Both the position numbers and the translations under genes were made by a program. Below the pieces are notes generated by a model, which was not told the DNA's origin, did not search any database, and saw nothing but the letters and a program-made list of their open reading frames with translations. Positions 10,975 to 22,900 of a stretch of DNA of 64,000 nucleotides are shown in pieces; position 1 is the stretch's first letter; every line of letters begins with the position of its first letter. Origin of the DNA: Euglena gracilis (lineage: Eukaryota > Euglenida > Euglenophyceae > Euglenales). The stretch is from assembly GCA_039621445.1 (NCBI GenBank), contig CP154955.1, positions 48,468,086-48,532,085 on the forward strand, written 5' to 3'.

Positions 10975-13900
10975 GTGAAGAAGGAAAAGAGTCTCCCGGT
11001 CCATTGTGTTGCTTGCGGCTGCCTCACATTTCTTTTGGTTCTCATTTCCTGGTTCGTTTTCGGGCAGGCTTCCCTATGCAGTAGCATGTAATCCCAGTTG
11101 CCCTGCTACTTATCACCTGAGCACCTGAACCCCCACCTAATGGAAGCGCGGGGCCGCTACAAGCGCAGGGTCCAAATAAAAGCGCACCTCCCATTTTGAT
11201 GTGATTTACAAAGGAAATCAACAAAGATCGCGCAGGTAGGGTCCAAATCGAAGTGCACCCCCCCCCCCGCGCTTCCGTGCTTCTGTTAGGGGGGGGAGGT
11301 TACAGCTGAACCCTTAGACCAAACTGAGTTTATTGTCTGTTTTCTTCTCTTTGTCTTCTTCTTGTGCTTCTTCCTGTTTCTTCTCGCCATATTTTTTTGT
11401 GACACAGAGCAACAGCATGCATCGGATCGACCATGATTGAGACCAATAGTGTGAAGGGAACCCTCAGGGCACCTTTGTGAAAGGAAGTGATGAATTCTCA
11501 AGCTGTTGCACATTGATTTTGGGTTTCGCCAAATGTATTTATTTTTGGTTGCTCCTCCAAGACAGCACATTTTCGCCAGGAAATATGTTCACAGAAGACG
11601 GAAGAAAGGGAATACAATTTCATTTAATTTGATGCTTTTTCTGGCATTGCTTTCCTGTCTCAGACAGTTTATGCCTGTTTTTCAAAAATCAATGCCAAAC
11701 TCTTTTTGTAAGCTGAACAAAAACACCAGCTATTCCCTTGAAAAAACAAGATGTTTCGGATTGAGACAGGTTCTGCAGCAATGGTGTTGCTGAATACAAC
11801 ACCAAATCGTTTGGGAGTTTCACATCTGCATCTGGTAGCGCGATCACAATAACCTCCGACACCCCACTCCCACATTGGGCCAAACAGCAACCACGACCGC
11901 CAAATTGTTTGTCCACGTGGGTGGATGATGCTCTGCCTGTGAGGGATTGGCCCCCGGAGCTCATGCGGCAGCGCAACTGGCTGTGGGGGTTGTGGCGGGA
12001 GACGGCCCGGAAGTATGCTTTCGACGAGTACGACGCCCCCATCCTGGAAGAGGAGTCCCTGTACAAGCGCAAGGCCGGGGAGGGACAGCGCTGGATTGGG
12101 AGGCCAGCCGAGAAGCCACCCCCTCAAAATTTGGGGAACCCCCGAAACCTTGACCAAGACACTGTAATTTAGTCTGAGTCCGTGTTTAGAGCGAAGATGT
12201 AAGACCCTCCAGGTCTCGAGATCGGCCCAAGGGTTTAAACGATGATTTGTCGTTTTGGCCAAGGTTCCGCCTTTGCTGGAGATATTCTCTTTCCTCAAAA
12301 ATGATGCATTAAACAACCTACAGATATTTATACACACACAGTTTATGTAACCCCCCCCAATAAGTGCGCACTGCCCTAATTTTGTGCATTAGTGCATTAG
12401 TGCATTAGTGCGCACCCCAAACGATCCGAAATTACCTCCCTAACAGGTGCGTACCCCCCCCCAAAGGAAAAACCGCCGTCACGTTTCAGGTCGGAAAGCA
12501 CACACAATTGTGCTGAAGGCCGCCTGACTCGTCAAAACGAAGTCTGCTGTCTGTTGGGTCAGACAGCGGAAGGCTGTGAAATTTGACACATTATCGCTTG
12601 ACTCTCTGCTTGACATCATAAAAAGCAGAATAACAGAAAAATAGTGAAAAATAAAGTGTTTTGTGCTTTGCCCTAACGAGTGCGCAATGCCCTAATAAGT
12701 GTGCACCCCTTCGGGTTCGGAACTTCGTCCTTAAAATGTTCGCACCCGTGCATTTTCCAGGGGGGTTCACACACAATGAACACACACACACACACACACA
12801 CACCTCCCCTCCCGGGCGTTTGGCCCCCTCCTCCTTGCATTGCAAACTTGGCCCCCTGAAGTTGGCTTTTGGCCTTTTGCACATGGCTGCCATTCTTAAC
12901 ATGTGAATTTGGCACCATAAGGTTGGCCCCGTGGCCTTACCTTCGATCATGGCCTGGGCCACTTCCCCGTGTGTGTAAAGCAAAGCAACTCCAAAAATTT
13001 CGGGCACAATCTGTGTGGACCGTTTTTCCAGTTGCCTACTAAATATCGGACAAAAACTGAACTATTGGAATATTGGACAAAAACAAAATGAACTGAAATA
13101 TGGTGAAAAAACTAAATATTGGTTGGTGTGCGGCTACTCCATTCTGTTTAATATGTGCTTAGTCCACACACCAGGGGGTGGCAAATGACTGGTTGTGTTT
13201 CTTTTTGAGCTTCTTTTTTTTGCTCCGGATACCTTGGGTGAGCCAGAAATCACCAAAAACTGCTGATTTTTTTTGAAGAAATTGGCGGAATGCATTGACT
13301 TTTTGGCCCGAGTGTCTGGTGTGGGAATGGACAGTGTTTGGTGTTTTGGTGGGTGGGATTCAACCCCCCCCCCCTCTCGCCCGGTGTGTAGGGGTTCGAC
13401 CACCTACTTCGTGTTTTCTTGTTGGTGGGGGGCCATTTTTCGATTGGAGTTTTCCTGGTTCAACGCTGCAATGCTGTGCTGGGTGGGGTGGGAATCAACC
13501 CCCTGGTGACCACCAGAAGTGATTTCTTGGATTTGATAACCCGGCTGACTGATTTTTGAAGAGTGCCGTTGCTCCCGGGAATCAGCAACGCCATATTTTT
13601 TTCGCCAACCGCTGCTCTGTGATGGCTTCGGGCTTCCCCAAGCAGCCCTGGGGCAGAGATCAGCGAGCAAATCTACAACTTCGTGACGAAGGACGACACG
13701 AAGGTGTCCCTGCGGCCGGAGATGACGCCCTCGCTGGCGCGGCTGGTGCTCCAGAAGGGGAAGGCCATGATCCTCCCAGCACGGTTTGTCCTCCTGTGAT
13801 TCGGCCACGTACTCAGGTTACCCCCCCCCTAAACGATCCCCCATTTGTCATTTGGACCCCTGGCTGAGGACAAGGAGTGTCATTTTTTAGGGGGTGATGG

Positions 13901-16900
13901 TGAGGTTTTTCGGATTCCATTATGCATTTGTACATGAAACACTGGTCCTTGTTTTTGTGCCAGGAACATGCCGCTATTGCTACCCCGAGGAGGGATTAAT
14001 TTCTTTTATGATCAATCCCAAAAGGAGGGTTGAAAGGGGCGGGGGGGAAGAAAGAGGGAGGGTTGAAAGAGGGGTGTAGCGCTTTCCTGCAAGGGGCCCA
14101 CAATCTTCCTAAGTTTTTTTGAGCAATTTCATTATATTTTTTAGAGGAAAACTTTTCAGGTCCCAGGCACTGTCCACTGTTTCTAGGCGGGTATTTTTTT
14201 TTCAAAGGCAAAAATTATTTCATTCAAAAAATTTCAACGTTTTTTAAGGCGCTTTTTTTCAGTTTTTTTTTGCCATATTGAAAATTTCAAGAGTTTTTTA
14301 GGCGTCTATTTCCCAAGGGTGATCGACGAGCCATTCGGGCATCAAACCGAGGTCCGTCCAGGTTGAAAATCAAAAAGTTCAGAAAACCCATTTTGGAGTT
14401 TTTTGTAGATGGGAGTGATGGCATAAAGTGGAGCCCCCACAGTACCCCACAGTACCCCACAGTACCCCACAGTACCCCACAGTACCCCACAGTACCCCAC
14501 ACACCCCCCCCCCCCCACCCCCCCCACACCCCCCCCCCACACACCCCCCACACACACACCCCCCCACACACCCCCCCACACATACCCCCCACAGTACCCC
14601 ACACTTAAGTGTGGGGGCTCCACTTTATGCCATATGTGGTAGATGGAAAATTTTCAATGGACAATAAAATCAAATTTTTCACCTGAAGTTGGCCTGCTTT
14701 GCCAAGATTTTGCAATTTTTTTTGAATAATTTTCCAGAATAGAATTTTCAAGATTTTTGCAGGGTTTTTTAAGGTTTTTCCAGGTGCCTGAAAAAATAAT
14801 GCCTGTTTCTGGGCTCACCGTGCGATTTTTTGCATCATTGTTGTCTTTCAACATACCTTATTTTCTGCTTCATTTTCTGCTTCATTTTCCTCCCTCCCCC
14901 CCCCCTGTTTTCTCTGGAGGTGATCAGTCAAGGTTTGGTGATTTGGTTTTGGGGTTATCTGGGTATGGGCTGACATTCAGTCCTCCGGCCTTGTGGCCGC
15001 CGGACATGCAATTTGTGGAGGATTTCACTCTGTGTTTGCTTTGTGGATGCATTTCACATCATAAGTTGGCAATATTTTTGAAAAGTGAGGACGGAGTGCA
15101 GAAGGCTTTGTACCTGATACGGTTGAGGGCGGGAAGAAGATACAGCATGGAAACAGAAAGACAACCTACCAGCAGTTTGGGGTTTGTAATTTGCACCTTT
15201 TTGGTTGCATTTTTATTTGAGAGATCCATGATCATTTAATCCCCCTGGTCTAGTAGCATTTCCATGTGGAAGTGTGAAATGTGGAAGTATTTTTTTTCAA
15301 CCGAAATTCCCCTGTGAAACAAAATAGCTGAATTATCATAATACTGAATGATGATGATGATGTTGCTGCTTCTGGTGCTGCTGCTGCTGCTGATGATGAT
15401 CGCAATAATAATGACATAATAATAACATAATAATAAGAACAATAGTAATGTGTCTCCAAGTGATCCCAGGGTGTTTTGGGTGAGTCTGGTGGCCAAAGCA
15501 AGTTGGGCTTGCTGATTTTGGAGACCCTGAACTGCATGCGAACCCATCTTTTATTTTTGAATTGGGTGCATTCATAGCAAATTTTTCATTTTCTGGTTGT
15601 CAAGAAAATGCATCACTCAAAAAGTAAATAATTATCATTGTTATTAAAAGTAAAAAGTTATTATTGTTAAAGTTATTCAAAGTTGTTACTGAAGTTATGA
15701 CTAGTTATCATATTATTGCCCAAGATTACCCCTTCTTTTCCTTATGCCATCTCCATAGGGATGGACGTTTGGCCAGTTGCAGTCTGCCTCCCCCTCCTGC
15801 AGGTGGTACACCATCTGTCAGTGCTGGCGGTTTGAGGCCATTCAGGCCCAGGGCTTGGCGTTCAGGCCAGTGGCCTCTTGACTTTGGATTGGGAAGGGGA
15901 AGGTTTGGAGTCACACGTTAAGGAGAGTTGGCCCGATAGATTTGGGTGTCCACTGTGTGCATTACCTCCCCCCCCCTGTCCAATGACCGGGCTTGTCTAA
16001 CGACCACCCCCCCGGTCAGAGACGATCTTTTTGTATACAATGTTGGTTCAGTACTGCAAAAAAATTGTGTGATTTTATTTTCAGTTTAGCTGCATTTGCA
16101 TGTTCCAGTGATGCTTTTTTTTGCAATTTGTTTGGGATTACCACCCTAAAATGGCTGAAAATGCCAAAACGGCACAAAAAAGGCCAAAAGCTCCCCAAAA
16201 TGGTTACAAATCACCCCAAAATGACTGAAATTTATGGAAGTGTGAGATTGTTCCAAACGGCTGAAATTTGATTCCAGTTGGCCAAAAATGACCAAAAATG
16301 GGCAAAATTGGCCTGAAATTGGGCAAAAATTGGCCCAAAATTGCCAAAAGTGGCCAAAAGTTACCCAAAAACGCCCGAAGTGGCCAAAAAAATGGCTAAA
16401 GAAACCAAAAATGGCCAAAAGTGGCCAAGAATGGCTAAATGAAACCAAACGTGGCAAAAAATGGCCAAAAGTGACCCAAAAAGTTCCCAAGAGTGGCCAA
16501 ACAATGGCCAAAAGTGGCCAAAAAATGGCAGAAGTTGCCAAAAATGCCGAAAATAGCCCAAAGTTGTCCAAAATGACCCAGTACCCCCCATATGTGGCCA
16601 ATTTATTGCCCACATATGCCCACCCCCCTTGTCTAACGACCCCCCCCCTTGGTCGGAGACGAACATTGGCCAATTTAGCGACCGCCCCCCAGTCGAGAAT
16701 GAACATCAGTGGTCGTTGGACAAGGGGGGGGAGGTAAGCCGGTGTTCTCCCATGCCCTGGGCGGCCGACCTTTTTGATAATAAGAAATTACACCCCCAAA
16801 ACACAAAATTTTAGTCTTGCCCGCTGCCTTTCTTGTGTGGTGACTGCCAGCACCAGTGGAGGTCGGGTGACAGATTTACCCCTTTATGAACCCATGCAGC

Positions 16901-19900
16901 ATCTTGTGGAAAATTATTAGAATTGAGACGAAACGAGTGCTTTTTCCCACACCACAGAAATTGTGGTACGAAAACGCCGTTGGAGGAGAAGTCTGTCAAT
17001 TGTGGTTGCTGGAATGACCACCACTTACCGGTTCAGTTCTGTGGCAGATTGGACACCTTACTCCACTGGCGGTGACAGCCACTCGTTTTAAAATGAAAGT
17101 CTATTTGTGGAACTGCATAGGTGGACTTCAAATCCAACCAAGAACCTTGTGTGCCAGCCTGTTTGGAACTGCAACAGATCGTCGCTGAGCGACCTTCCGG
17201 TGCCCAGCTCAGAGGCTGGAAACCACAAAAATGCCGAAAGAGACCTCCAATTATGAAAAAAGACAGTTTTTGACAGCAAATTTTGGGCTGACACCCTGTT
17301 CCAGCCCATTTTCGCCCATTTTCGACCATTTTTAAAATTCTAAAATTCCAAATTCATCACTGTCCACCCGCCCAAAGGGCAGCTGGAAAAAAATAAAACT
17401 CGTCGATGGGGGGGGGGGGTCGGGGCTGGAAAAAACTCTGCTGGCTGGCTGAACCCCCCGGTTCCAGCCCTCCGGCTTAAGCAACGCCCTGAACTGCAAA
17501 AGTCATTCCGGAAATCTGTGGCATTTCCTCTCCTTTATTCTTGTGATGCTGGACCCTCCCCACGAACATTGCTGCATTCTTTCAGTGGTCCACTCATACA
17601 ATTGCGAATTTGTGCAAGTGGATAATTTCATATCAAATTCAATTTCATTTAACAAATCAAACCATCTACAGCCAACGTACTTTTTTTCGTTTCTTGTTTC
17701 GGAGGTTAAAGGTACTTTTAATTCCTTTTTCTAATAATACCTTTCATTGGCATTTTCTTTGGTGTTTCAAAGGATGAAAAAATGGTTTTTTCTCTGGCTC
17801 AATTATCAATGCCCAATTTGGGCCCAGATGACAGGTCCCTTTGCCATGCCTGAGCCAACTCATGTTCACTACAATCCCGGCTGCCTCAACTTGGACAACG
17901 CTGGTGCTACCCAACAACGCCGGCATACGCACGCCTGCGTGTCCGCACACGAGTGCTTCGCACGCCACGGCTCACCGTTCGCGCCATCCACCTGGCGCGC
18001 GGCAAGCCCTGCCCGGAAGGGCCGCAAGCGGGAGCACTACCAGTGGAACATGGACATCATCGGCTGCAAGTTCGTCACCGCGGAGGCGGAGCTGATCGCG
18101 GCGCTGGTGGACTTCCTGAAGGCCACGGGGCTCACCCACCAGGACATCACCGTCAAGGTGAACTCCCGGAAGATCCTGCAGCGGGTGCTGAAGGCCAGGG
18201 GAGCACCCATTGCGGTCCTGGACCCCATTTTGGGGCAAAGTGGACCCCCATTGGGTTGCCCTGCGATACCACTTTTTTTTTATTAGCATCATTTTGTCTT
18301 TGCGTTCTTTACACAATCCACTCCCTTCATCTGCCCAGGGGGCTGCGGAAGGCCCTGGAAGGGGTACTCCCCAAATACCCCTCAAAAGCCAAAATTTTCT
18401 TTCCAGTGCTCCACGCCAATATTTTTGGGAAATTTAGGCAAATTTATGCCCAGAAGAGTCCCCAAGTTGAGCTGAAGGCTGGAAATGGGTCGGTTGTAAA
18501 ATGGACAGACGGCTCATTCTTTTTGCTCTCAAAACTTTGAATGCATTGTGCCCAAAGTCTTCGCAAGCTCAACACCCCGCCCCAGTTACAACCTCTCGTA
18601 CGACGTCCAAACCATTTTAGGTTGGGTTTTTTTTTGAGGTTGGGCCCACGGAGGTGTAAGAGGTGTGCTCATCACATGTGGAGGGATCAAGTATGAATTC
18701 AACCATGTCTGCCCAAGCGTCATGTCACGATGTGTCCTGGGTGCCCCTCTGCCAGCAGCACAAGGAATCGAGGGTGACCTCTTCGGCAAAGTATGTAATG
18801 CCTTTGTCTCCAAGCGGGGAGGCACTGGATTGTTTCAGGCAAGGGTCAGAGGACAAAGAAACCCACACATGCTTGTCATTTCTCCAGCGCAGTGAAACCT
18901 ACTGATTGGTTCGTTGTTTGCTGCTGACTCGCTGCTGTGCACAATCGAGAACAACAGATTATCTCAGTCCCCCATGCTCTTTGGCTGCCTTGGGACCACA
19001 ACCCCATTTTGGGTGCTTCAGGGGGTTTCCATCTGATCCCGCTGGCAACCCGCACCCCCCCCCACCCCAGGGCGGAACGGGAATTGGCCAAACAGCCAGG
19101 GTGGTGGGGGCTGACCCCCCCCCACCAGGCCTTCCCGTTCTGACCTTCCCCCCCCCCGCCAGGGTGGGCCTACGTCTCACGTTACATTTTTTCTCCCACC
19201 CCCAGATCCCCGACCCCCAACCATGCTTGTGCTTACCGACCGGGGGGGGGAGGGGGGTGGGTGGGTGCTATAGGGTGCCTGCCCCTAGCAGGCACACCCC
19301 CGGGGGGGGGTAGGGGTCCGGGGGGGGGGGGGGACTCAGAAAATTTTCATTGAAAATGGCCTTTTCCGGGCCCCAGGCGCCTTTGGCGCTGGGGTCGGAG
19401 GGGGGTGCCTGCTATGGGCAGGCACCTCCCCCCCCAAAACCCTACCCTCCCCCGGGGGGGGGGGGTCGGATCGGATGCTATGGGGTGCCTGCCCCTAGCA
19501 CCTCCCCGTGGGGTAGGCACCCGACTAAGCACAAGCCTGCCCCGACCTCCCTGAAAACCCCTTTGCCGCAGGTGTGCGTAGTGGTGGACAAGCTGGAGAA
19601 GGTGGAGAAGGCCCAGGTGCAGGCGGATCTGGAAGAGCTGGATGCAGGGCGTGTCGGACCCTTTGGAGGGGGGCTGGATGTCGAGAAGTGAGTTCAGCTC
19701 AGCTTGGGTGGAAAGCGGTCTTGAAGTCAGTCAGCCTCTGTAAGTGCAACTGCTTGCTGCCCCGATTGTTACGCCTGAAACATTTTGAAGGTTTCGGTGG
19801 CCAGTGAGCGGTTTCGGTTGGGCTGCGTGTTGGCGGTCCCTGTCAGTGCTTGGCAAGTGAAACGGCGCAGAAGGTCATCCGCATCCTATCGAGTGGGACC

Positions 19901-22900
19901 CTGGAGGATGTGAAGGCAGAGCTCGAAGCTGACGACGAATATGTGAAAGTCTGCCTCCATCTCTTTCTTTTCTGACAGGCTTTTGTGGTTTTCTCTGCTC
20001 CTGTGTTGCAGTTAAATTTCATGACTGGTGGTCATTTGGACTCCAAAAAACGTACCACAGGAACATGAAAACGGATGCTATGGACATTGCACGTTTAAAC
20101 AAGTATAAACGAGACCCTGGAGGATCATTGCTTGTTTTATTTTTTTAATTTTTTGCCTCCTTCTTGTATCCGAAATGGTGGAGCTGCAATCTCCAAATCT
20201 TGTGTGCTTTTACAGTTTCAGAACACCTTGGATATTTTTTGTGCAACTTTTGGAGGTTGACACCAAATTGCCCAACCGTCCAAAGGTACAAGCACCGAAT
20301 CTCCTCCCCTACTCCCCTAGTATTGCCGTCGAGGCAAGCAATGGCAAGCAGTTTGAGGAGAAGGGCCACAGTGAGGATCTCAGTGCTGCAAGCTTGCTGT
20401 CAGATGAAACGCAGGCTGCCATTGTGCTTTTTGCAGGAAATTGAGTTGTTCTTCGACATGATGGAGGCATATGGCCAGAGCTTGACATTTGTAGTATTCC
20501 AGTTGGGGAGCATCAACCCTCTGTCACCCTAGGGTGGTGGCAGGTCAGAGGGGGTTTGATACCCCCATCACCCAATCTGAGGAGGATGGAAATATCCCAA
20601 GATCAAATTACACCAAATTGAATTAATCAAAAATGCCCGTTTCAATTTATCATCATCATTTTGTTTCTCTTATTTTCTTTTTCTGTTTTGTAGCCCCCGC
20701 TTAAGAAATGCAGTGTCCCAACCACACCAGAAGAACGGATAAAAGGCACCAAACAAACAGCCACAGTGCACACAGCGGGTGGCTGACTGGTTTTCTCACG
20801 CTGACTGGATTTTGGCTCCAGACCCCCCCCCCTGGGGTGGGGTCGGCCAGGATTGGCCGAAAGTGGCCACCTGGCGCCGAAGGCACCAGAAATTTTTTTG
20901 ATTTTTGACCAAAGTCTTTTGATTTTTGACCATTTTTGGCCGAGTGGCCAAAGTGACAGACCCCGGGGGGGGGGTGGAAAGTGGGGGAATGGTTTTTGAA
21001 AAGTGACTGACTGGTTTTTATTTGAAAATGATAAAGGATAAAAGATAATGATAATAATTACCAAAAATCAGGCAGATAGAGTCCTATCAGAGGCTGGGAA
21101 GCGCTGTGACTGCTGCCAGAGGCGATGGTCTCTATGAACAACCCTCCTGGTTTCAGAGTCATTTTTTTGTGTTCCATTTTCTTTTCATTCCCTAAAAACC
21201 GCATGGTTTGTTGTTCGATGTCTTGATTTCATTTCATTCATTTTGTATAGTTTTCATTGCCAAGCCTGGGTCACCCACAAAATGGTAGACCGCTTCCTCA
21301 ATTGTTGACCTTTTGTCAAACCTTGCATATGGTTGCAAGGAGTGGGTGACTTTCACACCCTCCGTGGTACGCGGCCTTGTATATTATACCGGTGTGTGTG
21401 TTGTTTTTATTTTTGTTGATGCTGTTGTTATTTTTGCGCATGCTTCGCAGCTGTATGTTTGTTTGAGTGGGTTTCTGCTGTGTTGTGCGTGCTTACAACA
21501 CCTTATGGCATGACATGTCATGGCAGGCCGTGCATGCAGGGTTTACAGGCATATTTCTTCATGCGGGTTGTGCAGGTGAGATGGTGGCAGCTCCGAGTCC
21601 CCTCCACCTGTGGTTGGTGAGCAGTGGGGGCGTGCACCCTCCCCCTCCACAACCCCATTGGGGTTAGAGGCTTGCCAAAGTCAAACGTCTTCGCCCCTGT
21701 ACCAAAATCCCCCAAGGCACCTGCTGTCCCTGCGTGCCCGCAGGCATTGTCTTCGAAGGCTTCGACCGCAAGGGTGGACGTGCCATTTTCGGCGGAGGCC
21801 GCTATGATGAGCTGCTGACGAAGTTCGGTTCCCCCCGGCCAGGGGCCCGATTTGGAGGGGCCGGGCGAAACATCGAATCCGTCACCCAAAGCCAACTTGT
21901 TACAAAGGAGAACCCAGAGCTCATTGGGAAACTTGTGTATTTCAAGGTCCAATTCTGTTGGTTTCGTTTCCTTCTTTTTTTCGTTTTTCAGATTCGAACG
22001 AGAATTTGTGTTTTGAACCCCAATTTGAAGTTTCTGAATTTAACAGAGGGCTGTATGCCATTCCACAGTTGTGGCACAGTTTCGAGCTGTTCCTTCCATG
22101 GGGGGGGGAAGTGAGCATTGTTCATGGGCAAAGACTGGGCAAAGAAAGAGTCAGGGTTTTCCCCCTACAATTGAGCGTGCACCAAGGACCGTCAAAGCAC
22201 CAATAGGGCGAACATGGTGTTGCCCATTCACTGCTGGTGAATTTTGTTTCTACCACCTCTTCAAATAAGAACCCCCAAAGTAAGACCTTCCTTTGGATTG
22301 ACTAAGCAAAAATCCAAAATTTTCAAGGCACCCCCCCTGAAGCGCTGGGGATGGGACAAAAACCTGCTTTCAGGCACAAAAACAACGACATTTTGTGACT
22401 TTTTTTTTGCATTTGAAGAAGAAAAAAAAGAACCATCTTACATGGCATGAAGCGCCGAAGGAAAAACTTGGCATTTTGGGAACCCCAAAGATGATTTTCA
22501 GGACCCAGGTCGTCAAGGAAACAACCCCCAAAAAATAGGACCACCCCCCTGGAGGTCCCGCAACGGACCCAAAGTAAGGGTCTCATTTGGTGGTTATCCG
22601 CACCACTCATTGTTGTTGATCCTACCGGGGTCTCTTGCCCTCTCATTGGTTCTTAGCCCCCTGGCGTGTTGGAAGGGTCACCCACCCCACGGTTGGACCC
22701 CCCAGGCTGTTAGAGACACAGATGGACCGCTGTTTTCAAAGATCATTCAGGAATTGGTCTGTCCCCCACACCCATTGCAACTCAAAAATGACGCGCGTGA
22801 ATTGGTCCCACCCAGGGAACCCCGGCCAGGCTGGCAGGGCGGGGGGTGGGGGGGGGTATTTTAAGGTTGAGAGTTGGGCACTTCCCGGGAGGGTCGGTGT

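Noticed and set aside
14440-14600. Possible CRISPR-like array of decamers
   Set aside because: The units are directly adjacent without spacers and lie inside an inverted-repeat element of a eukaryotic genome.
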